A DNA stretch of 53,808 bases from the NCBI GenBank assembly GCA_032718475.1, contig JAUCBJ010006693.1, forward strand, positions 1-53,808. Direction: 5' to 3'. The notes beneath the pieces are model-generated. The model had not been told where the DNA came from and ran no database searches. It worked only from the letters and a program-made list of their open reading frames with translations. Source of the DNA: Nemertoderma westbladi. Taxonomy: Eukaryota > Xenacoelomorpha > Nemertodermatida > Nemertodermatidae. The translations under genes and the position numbers were made by a program. Positions 29,850-40,119 of the stretch are shown one piece after another (the first letter of the stretch is position 1; every line of letters begins with the position of its first letter).

Positions 29850-31442
29850 AGGGGGTATTGGTATGCCTTTTTGTATATTGACTAATTTGTCGCGTTCTAG
29901 CGCGATGCTTTGCTGCACTTCTTGCAACTCTGCTCTACTTTCCCTCACTGTTCCCTTAAGTTGGTGGACAGTCTCCTGCATCTGTCCTAGCAGTAGATTC
30001 ATCCCCCGCCGTCCCTCTTCCACCCACTCAACCGCCGAAGCGGGAGTCGCCAACATAGTAGCGGGCTGACGCGGGACGACGGGAGACAAATTATTGATTT
30101 CTCTCTCTGCTATCTGGACAGGGGTATTTGCATGGACTGTTCCACCGGGTACAGGCAGTGTAGTACTATGTAAAGGGAATTTAGAGTTAAGCTCTGGAAG
30201 TGTAGGGGTCTCTAGCACAGAAGTGACTTTGGGAACAACAGGCCTAATTATTTCAGGTTCATCGACTATAGTAGGGAGTCTTTTGACCTGGATAAATTGT
30301 TCTATGGGTTCTGCACTACCTAAGTCTGTGCTAGTTAGCTGTCTTTTAACAGCTGGGGGCAAATCAGGCAATTTGCGACGATAATATGTTTTTCTACGCC
30401 TACTTAGATGAGATCCATTTCCTCCGCCTTCAGGATCGGTAGTATCGCCTTCCTCTGAGGATGTGTACCCCTGACGTCTGGGAGTAGATTTTCTCATCAT
30501 CTGCATTTGATTAGCAGTAAACTGTTTATTTATACTGTCTTGTGTCTCTTGCAGATTTTCCAACTCTAATCGAATAGTCTCCTCAGAAGCTCTCCGCTGT
30601 GCTTCTGCCACCTTTGCCTTTCTTTCGGCTTCTGCTTCCGCCGCTTTTGCCTTTCTTTCGGCTTCTGCTTCCGCCGCTTTTGCCTTTCTTTCTGCTTCTG
30701 CTTCCGCTGCTTCTGCTGCTGCTACCCTTCTTGTCTCTATCAGTTCTTTCTTTACTTGTTCTTCTCGGACTCTAGTGAGGCGGAGTTTTTCATCACATTC
30801 AGCTTGGTTTGCAGTTAACATTTCGGCATCGAGTGCGTCCAACACAAGCTTGGTTCCTTCACTATTAGGGCGAAGTCCAGACAGTCGTCTCCTCAACTCT
30901 TCGTCTCCTATGAATCGCTGATAGTCTGACAGATAGATGTCAATGGCATCTCTAGTTCGCGGCTTCTCTGCTGCTGTTAATTCGCTTTCCACTTCGCTTT
31001 CCACTTCGCTTTCCACTTCGCTTTCCACTTGAGGAGAAGCAGCGTCGGTTGATTCTTCAAAGGTTGGTCGCTCATCATAAACCGTATCTGCCATCTTCGC
31101 TCCGTGTTCGGGTCTCCACTCAGCAGTATCCGAACTACTGGAGCCATCAGGCCGCTGAGAACTAGGTTCTGGGCTAGGAGGTTGCTGCTGTTTGATAGCT
31201 GCTTCTTGATCCCGCTTGACTTGGGCCCGAGTTCCGATGATAGACCTACGGTGTTCTACTAGTCTAGGGTCTGACACTACTACGGTAGGGATGGCCTTTC
31301 TTACAGCAGGAGGTGACTTAGACTTGGATCTAGGATGTTCTATACTGGGATCTGGGTCACTGATCTTTTTAAGACACTGTCTAACAGTCATTCTAACACT
31401 TTCCAAAAGACTATCCGACAGTGATTGGGTTGTGTCCGACAT
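29850..31442 (-). CDS. BEL gag N-terminal part, copy 1
   Basis: The frame starts at ATG 31442-31440 with MSDTTQSLSDSL and is open to the MITE, where it ends after 10-12 foreign codons. Notable parts are a four-fold VESE repeat (about 31020), an alanine/glutamate/lysine coiled-coil with three AEAEAERKA units (about 30700-30590) and a MNLLLGQMQETVHQLKG helix near 29990. Relative to copy 2 a segment of about 180 residues is missing between the N-terminus and EKPRTRDAID. Gag proteins of BEL/Pao elements form the particle that packages RNA (family knowledge). Confidence 0.8.
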
Positions 31443-33708
31443 GTTTGTTTACACAGTTGAATGCCTACGGCTATAAATACAGTTAAAGCAAGTCTAGTAA
31501 TTCAGTATCACTGCTAGCCTAATAATTAATTACCGATACTGCTACTTAATATAGCGGGATATATATATATTATATCAGAATACCGGTATGCTTATAGTAT
31601 ATATAAATATTATTACAGACTAGATTTGCCACAGAGTACCGGTGTATAAATTTAGCACAAATATATATATAAATATATAATAGGCATATCGTGGATACCG
31701 GTATACAGCTTACACTTATAATATATATAAAGTATAATTATGAACTAAAATTAATTACAGAATACCGGTATGATTTCAGCTCAAATTTATAGAAATAAAT
31801 ATAATAAGCCTATAGTAAGTACCGGTATGTCAATTATTTTTAGAATAATTGAATTTCTGAATATTTTAAGGTTACTTAGTTACTTTAACTTACTTTATTA
31901 CCGTTGTTTAAGCAGTAGTCCAACTGGTAGTGAGACCTAGTTGTTGTATGACAGGCCTACTATTTATAAATCGTTTGATTTGATTTATAATATTTATATA
32001 CCCGTTATATGGGTTTTTGTCAATATTTGAAATAAATGTTATTATTTCTGGGGGAGTCACTACACAGAAGCTAAACGCCTCTCAGTGAAGTGCTATTTAT
32101 TTGACACTAAAACTGATAATTCTAATTTACCTAAGTTACTTAATACTACAAATTACTTACGATACGGGTGAGATTAATTCTCTAATTAAACACAACAAAA
32201 TATTACGTACGAAATTTTTAGGGTAATTTTACAGGAAGTCTACAAACCAGCCTAACAAAGGGTTAGAATTCTGGTTATTACAACGGACAGGGTACTACGG
32301 TATTTGAAATAATAAGTAGTAAATATATTGTACTGTCCAGATAGGAAAATACCACCGCCTGACGACCTATAACCGTATCGCTATAGGTACTACGTTATGT
32401 ATCACGGATTGTTCCTACCCAGAAGCTAATAGAGCTAACGAATGTGCCTATCAACCACTTTACAATACAAATATACTGCCTACGCTAATTACTTCGGAAA
32501 GCACTGTACACTAAACCCTAAATTAGGTACAAGTACCGGTATAACAAATAATCAGTAGTTAAATATACTTGAACAGTTAAAAGAACCACGGCATCTGCTG
32601 GAGTGACCGAAGCACAAAGTCGTCAGTCTTTACCTACGCCAAGCAGCCCTGATGTAGTACCGGGGTTAGTTTAACTATAACGGTATGTATAACAAGCACA
32701 ATTACTGTAGGAATAAACTTGGGGACATGAATGTTGCGAACAATCGCATAAACTCTGAATAATAAATATTACGCTACCCGTACAGAATACTCAAACAAAT
32801 ACAAACCAAACGCTGGCAAACTACTATCAAGCCTAAACAAACTACAGTATGTGCAGATTCTGAAACTGTTAGTTAGTATGCGTTCTAACACGGTAGTACG
32901 ACTTACTCTTTAAGAGGGGATTGACCTTACCGCTTATGGCTGCCCCAACTTACTAACGGCACTTGATCAGACCAACTCTACACACGCAGCAATCCCTTCA
33001 GACCTAAAATAGCTAGACAACAATCCAGCTTACAAATATTTGAGTAATAACTATTACGGTACCTGAACAGACCACACAAACAAACACAGGCCAAAACACT
33101 GGCAGACCACGATCAAGCCTAAATAAACTACAGTATATGCAGACTCTGAAACTGTTAGTTAGTATGCGTTCTAACACGGTAGTACGACTTATTCTTTAAG
33201 AGGGGATTGACCTTACCGCATATGGCTGCCCCAACTTACTAACGGCACTTTATCAGACAAACTCTACACACGCCGTAATCTCTCCAAACTCAACAACAGT
33301 CAGACAGCAGCTCCGCCTACAATTATCTGAACAATCTGAGCAGACTTACACGTCTTCAGCTCAATATTAACTTACTAGGAAATAAAACCGACAGAAATAA
33401 GTAAGCTCCAAAAGAAACAAGGGGTGTACAGTCCCTAATCTCTTAAACAGCCTACCGGTATACAATGATCAAAATCGAATAATACTAAATGTACTTGTAC
33501 AGCAGTACCGGTACCGGTGATGACAGTTAGGCCTACTGACCTACAAAGTACCGGTTCAGTTTTACCGGTCACTACGGTATTTTGCAACCTTATTGCCTAC
33601 TGCAATAAGATTTGAAACTGTTACTGTTCGACAGAACAGTATTAAGCTGTATTTAATGCCTACACTTGCAACCTTATTGCCTACTGCAATAAGATTATAA
33701 ACTGTTAC
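31443..33708 (-). other. Long untranslated leader of BEL copy 1
   Basis: This 2.27-kb region lies between the 5' LTR and the gag ATG. It has no long ORF. TACCGGTA-type palindromes recur about every 60 bases at 31580-31820. A segment of about 190 bases (GTTAGTTAGTATGCG..., TTAAGAGGGGATTGACC...) is repeated with a 286-base period at about 32815-33000 and 33105-33290. A 48-base block is repeated with an 84-base period at 33582-33714. No TGG-starting primer-binding site is seen next to the LTR. Confidence 0.75.
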
Positions 33709-34955
33709 TGTTCGCGCTTTCGAAGACCTTTAGCAGTTTAACCTGCCAAAATTTATATGTCTTTTAGTTAATTAAAAACCACTTTAGCATACGACAATAT
33801 TTTATGCTAATACGCAAAACACTAGCCGAAGTCAGCCCATGCGCGATCATTCACCCGATGGATCTACACCCGGGAGACTGAATTCGGATGCTTAAATTGT
33901 ATTATTGCAGTGTAAGGTTGCAGTGTATACCTACTGTATTATTCGATAGATCGTTAATAATTAATCTCTGACAGATATTATTGGCTTTCGGGAAATATTA
34001 ACAGTTCCTTTAGGACGTGGCGCTTTATCTATTTAAACAGAACTAAGACTTATACTAAAACGCAACGATACTGCTTATGATTGAAGCATAAAGCGTATTC
34101 TTTAGGAAATACTTTGTTACCAATCACAATCATACACACTATTCTGCCGACCGTCAGTATATTTGATCACACATAAAGAGAGCAGCAATTGACTCACGTA
34201 GGGTCTGCTAAATAACATTGGATTCAATACACACCACATTAATATAAATCGCAATTGTTATGTATAGCCGGTCTCTCTAACCTGTAGTGTATCAAGAAAA
34301 TTGGGAATTTGGGTGATTTATCCGTATTATCCAAAGAGCAATATTTCCATCAACAAATAGGTACAATTAATAACTGACGGTAAAATAACAGTACAAACAA
34401 TATGATTAATGCAATTAAATTAAGTGAGCATGTTAATTAGTGAGTTATTGAGATTAGTTAGGTAACAGTTTATACTTTCGATAATTTAAGCAGTTTACTA
34501 GAGTTCTTCCCAAAAAGCCGGTGTTTCTGGCTTAGACAGCAATAACAACAAAGTATCAAGTAAAAACAGTAAGACTGAACACTCTCCTTATGATCGACCG
34601 AAAAGCTACACGTCGACAGGAAAAATCGCTCTGATTGGCTCAAGCCAAACAAAGAACCATGCATCCAATGGCTGTTCCCATGTCAGCAACCAGCTGTTAG
34701 ATGTCGTAATATGAATCATCACGGCTAAGCTGTGAAAGGTAGTTGGTGCATTACAGGTTTTTTGCCTTACCATGTCCGCCAAAACACGTATATAGCAGAA
34801 TGACTTTTATGTCCGCTAAAACACCTGTAACGGTACCTTGCGGGCGAGGGGAATATATATACAGTTAGAGAACCTTTTAAGAGTATTCCAGCGCCTGGGG
34901 GGAAACTGGATTGCGAAGCAAAAGGGGCCAGTTAGATCCCACAGAAGCTTTTACA
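33709..34955 (-). repeat. 5' LTR of BEL/Pao copy 1
   Basis: It has the same 1,247-bp length and ends as 22386-23632. The minus-strand start is at 34955 (TGTAAAAGC) and the end at 33709 (GCGAACA). Only one difference from the 3' LTR was noticed. The near identity dates the insertion as recent. Confidence 0.92.
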
Positions 34956-35480
34956 GGAATATATATTTATTTTGGGGAATATATATTTATTTTGGGGGAA
35001 TATATATTTATTTTGGGGGAATATATATTTTTTTTGGGAGAATATATATTTATTTTGGGGGAATATTTATTTTTGGTAATGTATATTTATTTTGCGGGAA
35101 TATATATTTTTTGGGGGAATATATATTTATTTTGGGAGAATATATATTTATTTTGGAGGAATATATATTTATTTTGGGGGAATATATATTTATTTTGGGG
35201 AATATATATTTATTTTGGGGGAATATATATTTATTTTGGGGGAATATATATTTATTTTGGGAGAATATATATTTATTTTGGGGGAATATGTATTTATTTT
35301 GGGGAATATATATTTAATTTGGGGAATATATATTTATTTTGGGGAATATATATTTATTTTGGGGAATATATATTTATTTTGGAGGAATATATAAAAATTT
35401 TGGGGGAATATATATTTATTTTGGGGAATATATATTTATTTTGGGGGAATATGAATTTATTTTGGAGAAAATTTGTGTTT
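34956..35480 (+). repeat. AT-rich array of about 21-bp units, right half
   Basis: This continues the array of 21690-22385 after the BEL insertion. It starts with GGAAT, the duplicated target. Units become less regular to the right (ATTTTTTTTGG, AAAAATTTTGG, AATTTGG variants) and fade out near 35480. Confidence 0.9.
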
Positions 35481-35589
35481 ATTTTTAGGTATTTGTCATT
35501 CAATAAATTAAATTTTCTATATTTCACTAAATTGTTTAAAATGTCCGTAAATTACAATTTTTTTCTAACCCTACACAATAAGGGGATAT

Positions 35590-36870
35590 TGTACGCGCTT
35601 TTGAAGACCTTTAGCAGTTTAACCTGCCAAAATTTATATGTCTTTTGGTTTATAATATACTTTAGAAGAAGACAAATATTTAATACCAATAAACACAACA
35701 TTAGCAGAAGCCAGCCTAGTGCGCGTCCATTCACCCGCTGGATAATCCCGGGAGACTGGATTCTGTCGGCTTAAATTATTATTGCAGTGAAGCTTACTGT
35801 ATTGTATTATTCGATTGATCGTTAATAATTAATTTCTGACTAATATTATTTACTTTCGGGAAATATTAACAGTTCCTTTAGGACGTGGCGCTCTATCTAA
35901 GTAAACAGAGATATGACTTATACTAATCACAACGGTAAGTCGGTAAGGCTTAAGATTCACGTATGAGGCGCATTCTTTAGGAAATGCTTAGTTATCAATC
36001 ACAATCATGCACACTACCGGTAACACACAATACTGCTCACTAATTTGCCGACCGTCAATGAATTTTATCATATATAAAGCGAACAGCAATTGACTCATGT
36101 AGGGCTTATCAAATAGCATTAAATTCACTACAAACCACAACAATATAAGTCGCAATCGCTATATATAACCCGTCTCTCTAACCTGTAGTGTATCAAGAAA
36201 ATTGGGAAATTTGGGTTCTTTATATATGTTCTCCAAATGATATTCAACCAAACACAACAGTAAATAGCAGTATAATAATGTATGTTAAACAGTAATAACA
36301 ACAAAGTATTGAATTGTGAATGGAATTGTTAAGAATTGCATTGAATTGGACTGATATGTGAGTTGATAACAGTCATACGCTCTATAATTTAAGCCTACTA
36401 ATGTTTCTTCTAAAAGTATGAAACGAATTGATTCTAGAGCCGTTGTTCCTGGCCTAGACAGCAATAACAAGAAAGTATCAAGAAAAAACAGTAAGACTGA
36501 ACACTCTCCTTATGATCGACCGAAAAGCTACACGTCGACAGGAAAAATCGCTCTGATTGGCTCAAGCCAAACAAAGAACCATGCGTCCAATGGCTGTTTC
36601 CATGTCAGCAACCAGCTGTTAGATGTCGTAATATGAATCATCACGGCTAAGCTATGAAAGGTATTTGCCGCATTGCAGGTTTTTTGCCTTACCATGTCCG
36701 CTAAAACACGTATATAGCAGAATGACTTTTATGTCCGTTAAAACACCTGTAAAGGCGAGGCGAGGGGAATATATATACAGTTAGAGAACCTTTTTAGAGT
36801 ATTCCAGCGCCTGGGGGGAAACTGGATTGCGAAGCAAAAGGGCCAGTTATATCCCACAGAAGCTTTTACA
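35590..36870 (-). repeat. 3' LTR of BEL/Pao copy 2
   Basis: 1,281 bases with the same TGTAAAAGC start and a GCGTACA end on the minus strand. It is alignable with the copy 1 LTR but differs by many substitutions and indels, notably at 35640-36420. Thus the two copies belong to distinct sublineages. Confidence 0.88.
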
Positions 36871-36948
36871 CCGCTCCCAGAAAATGGGATTTGAGTCTAT
36901 AAAATATACAAAATCACAGTTTCTAATATACGTAAATACTCTAAACAG

Positions 36949-38057
36949 TTAGTCTTTCTTGCGCGGACGGCGTTTACGCAGTTTTTTAAAGCTAGCAAGA
37001 GTCCTTTTCTCTTTGGGGCGAGCCACTTTACAAGGAGGGCTATAACTCCTGGGTGAAGGGTGCAATATGATTGCATCAGAGGGTGTAGGATTATGGTCGG
37101 TGTATCCGCCAGTCGAAGTACCGGGTTGATTGACATCAACGTCAGGTGAGAGGGGTCTAACGGCTTTGAGAGCTCGTTTCAAGACAGCCGCTCTTACGGG
37201 TCCTTTACGAGTGGTCTGAACGAGGGCCGTGGGTGGACCATAGGCAGTTAGAAACTTCCGGGGTTTAATGGTCCTTTCCAACTCGCGTTCGCGGGCTCGG
37301 TATTCGTAAGGCCGTCGATATACTTCCTGTAACTCAGGGTGTGAGTTAACAAACAAGTCTCCATAGTCTGGATCCTGACGGATATAATTGATTAAGTTAT
37401 AGGAATGAAGGTCGCTAGGATTAACACTCCTGAGAAATTTGCGTACGAATTTAGTTGAAATACATTCTCCGACGCGCTTCAGAGCTCGTAACTCAATATG
37501 CGTGATTTCTGTTCAACAGAAGCGAATAGATAAGGATGGAACGCATAAACTCCTTCGTAAGCGCGTCCGGGATAATAGCGATGGCGCGAATCACAATGTA
37601 AATCAGCGTTCGCTTCCCAAGCTCTGATGTAACGCAGTGTGATCATTTCATCTACGCTTTCCAAATCGTGGTTAAAAGGGCAGTCGAAACTAGCATGTCC
37701 CTTTAGTTGACAATGGTGACATTGAGTCATAAATTGAGGGCAAACCGCAAAGATATGCAAGTTATTGAGTCTGCAATATGCGCAATAAATTTCCATAGTC
37801 GGTTGTTCTTGGAAATAGGAACAGCGGACGTTGGTGTCCATGGGCGTATCGTGGTCTCTCGATGCGCATAACCGACAACGTTGCCTAGAAACATAGTGGG
37901 CATGTCGATAATCGTACGCAGTGAGACACTGTGGACCTTGATACCATTCTATGATGTAATCGTTGTCGCTGTTCCGGGGCGCGATAGGCTGAATCTCCTC
38001 AGATTCTAGACATATTGGTTCGTCTTCCCAGTCTGTTACGAATAGAATTTTCGTGAT
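36949..38057 (-). pseudogene. BEL accessory ORF3b, copy 2, frameshifted
   Basis: The frame opens after TAG at 38060-38058 and runs 193 codons to 37479. It includes a WEDEPICLESEEIQP segment before the Cys cluster (QRCRLC, YCAYC, QCHHC, GHASFDC). A one-base loss near 37490 (after SYEL) then shifts the frame; the remainder (FVNSHPELQEV to the basic tail RKRRPRKKD) is open in another frame to 36949. Copy 1 is intact at this point. Apart from this the protein is close to identical to copy 1. The ATG at 37841 corresponds to 24604 of copy 1. Function unknown. Confidence 0.65.
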
Positions 38058-38397
38058 CTATTCTCGGTTTATCGTTACGACTCCGCTGGGTATGATATTT
38101 AAATAGAACCATTTCCCTTTCGGTGTCTACATCGTCCGTATCATGTAAATCGATAGGATGGCCGGTAGTTAGGAAGTCCATATACGTACTATTACGATGC
38201 GTATAGCGAGCGGTGGATTTTCGATAGTCCAATTCACGCGCAAGTTGCTCTTGGGACATCGGCGGTTCGATATAACGACCATCGTCCTCCGTAATGGTTG
38301 GATTGGCTTCACCGCGTATCAAGCTATCCACAAATGCTTGTAAAGGTAGAGTATATCGCTCCCTGACACCAAGATCATCTTCTATCAACTCCGTCAT
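37999..38397 (-). CDS. BEL accessory ORF3a, copy 2
   Basis: This open frame of 132 codons starts MTELIEDDLGVRERYTLPLQ and ends NMSRI-TGA. I do not recognise it. It is charged, with an acidic DLHDTDDVDTERE segment and an Arg-rich end. It overlaps ORF3b by 59 bases in the +1 frame. The bases around the stop (ATC TGA GGA) would allow a +1 shift at the stop that continues directly into ORF3b (GAG GAG ATT CAG), as in antizyme genes (known precedent). A spliced product or two separate proteins are alternatives. Confidence 0.6.
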   Translation of the reverse strand: MTELIEDDLGVRERYTLPLQAFVDSLIRGEANPTITEDDGRYIEPPMSQEQLARELDYRKSTARYTHRNSTYMDFLTTGHPIDLHDTDDVDTEREMVLFKYHTQRSRNDKPRIDHENSIRNRLGRRTNMSRI

Positions 38398-38438
38398 ATC
38401 TGTTATCTGAGTTCATTAATATTGTAATGAGTTTATGT

Positions 38439-38639
38439 TTAGGCGAGCGGGCGTCGCTGCCTACCTCTCTTCGCCCCGGACAGTGGGATTCTCAGCGCCG
38501 ATGTACCGTCGTCGAGGTGTTTACGCCAACATGTAGCAACAGCACGACAACAATAACCGGCACAAGTCACTCCACTGTCCGTCCCAAAGGCTTGAATCCA
38601 CTTTAGGTTCTTTCTATAGGAGAGTTGGGCTACTTTCAC
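38439..38639 (-). CDS. Small Cys-containing ORF upstream of ORF3a, both copies
   Basis: The frame reads KWIQAFGTDSGVTCAGY, then CCRAVATCWRKH, and ends RQRRPLA. Copy 1 has the matching frame at about 25210-25350 with the same KWIQAFGTDSG and RAVATCWRKH parts, though its reading diverges at the end. Conservation in both copies suggests coding, perhaps an exon spliced to ORF3a. No ATG is present near the start (GTG in copy 2), which also fits an internal exon. Function unknown. Confidence 0.35.
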   Translation of the reverse strand: MKVAQLSYRKNLKWIQAFGTDSGVTCAGYCCRAVATCWRKHLDDGTSALRIPLSGAKRGRQRRPLA

Positions 38640-40119
38640 AATTGCGACTAGCTACTGTAAACACACCTTAGCAGTAACATTCACCTATAAACGCACAAAT
38701 TCCACACAACTGTCAACAACTGCACACACACAGGCCATTTGTCCGTTAGTCAGTGCCTTCCAGAATGTCACTTTATTACTGTGTATCCTTGGATACTAAC
38801 AGTGTGCTATGTATTCTCTATGCTAGGCAATGGGACAAGCTTTCTATTGTTCTTTTAACTTGCTTCTAATTCTAGCGTGGGTGTTGCTATGGTGACATTA
38901 TGGAATGCTAGCGGTAGAATTAGGGTAATTCTCATGCATACAGATCTGGGATGCTATTTAATAATAATTCTTTAATTGTCAATATCCTCTTTATGCATGA
39001 TTTTGTTAATTTTATCGGCTATTGACTATATGTTGGAGATTCTCGCACTCTAATACACTCAATAGGATGAATCTCCGCTCCCATGATCTATTAATTAATG
39101 GAATTTTGGGAATGTTATAAATTGTACAAAATGACAATTTATGAAATTCATTTAAAAATATGAATTTAAATTTATTCCCGTAAATTTTATTATTTGATGT
39201 TAAAATTGACACAATTTGATTCCAGAGCAGGTCTGGGGACATAGGATCCTTAATTCTATGAAATTTGTCTTTTAAGAGTATCGGGAAGTGCTACGATATC
39301 TTAATCGACTAGAATTGTTAACGGATCTGAATTTTACAGATTTAAATAAATATTAAATTAATATTTAAGATGGGCACCGATTTATTCCAGAACTTGTCTG
39401 GGGACGTTAACCATTGATTCTAGAATTTGTCTTTCAAGTATATCGGTGGGTGCCGCGATATCTTAATCGACTAGAATTACAGATGGTCAAAAGGTTTAAC
39501 AGATTTATTTGCGTTTTACGCTACTGTTAGAGGGACATCACGCTACTATATGTATTATTTAATATAAGGTAGAAGAACAATATCGCACGAAGCAATGTCA
39601 GTGTGAAGAGGCAAGTCGTTTCCAAGGTCTACCCAGAGCTTGGCTTAGCCGAGACACGAGGATCTGAACTTTGCATTCCTAATACTCTGCCTACCAATAA
39701 TACTTGAATATAGTAGTGGCTTTATCGTACTTTAATAAGTACGGACATTTCATCTTACTGTAGTCACGTATTTATAATATGATACGGACAGTAAGGAAAG
39801 AGAAAAAATTATTTCTCGCCGTCGCACTAAATATATATTATAAGTAATTACGTACGTAATAAACACTAATATATTGTACTAATCTACTAAATAATCACTA
39901 AAATAACATTCTACTAAATAAAATTGAATAAAAACGATTATAATAAAGTACATAATAAAGTTCGCATATAAAAATATAATAAAATAGATAAAACAATATA
40001 GTCATACACCCACTCCAGACGTATTACGTGGGGGAGTCCCTAGATGTTTGAGGAATTAGGGAGGTGGTCGTGGGAAGAGTGTCTTGCCTTCCATAGTTCC
40101 CGGAGAGTTCTCTATCTCT
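38640..40119 (-). other. Non-coding block between pol and ORF3, copy 2
   Basis: It corresponds to 25400-26786. It has the paired hairpin repeats at about 39216-39315 and 39380-39480. The conserved part is at 39583-39806, with the minus-strand TATAAATA at about 39775-39768. No ORF is supported; the open frame at 39012-39242 is AT-rich and not shared as protein. Confidence 0.55.

Larger units (their letters stand above)
22386..34955 (-). mobile_element. BEL/Pao LTR retrotransposon, copy 1 (internally deleted)
   Basis: The 12,570-bp element has TGT...ACA ends and is flanked by GGAAT at 22381-22385 and 34956-34960, a 5-bp target duplication as expected for this superfamily. Its two 1,247-bp LTRs differ at one base that I could see (23550 versus 34877 area), so the insertion is young. 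Order on the minus strand: 5' LTR, 2.27-kb leader, gag, protease, remnant of RNase H, 1.4-kb non-coding block, ORF3, purine-rich tract, 3' LTR. Reverse transcriptase and integrase are absent. A 519-bp MITE sits in the gag region. Such a copy can have moved only with enzymes supplied by a complete relative such as copy 2. Confidence 0.9.
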
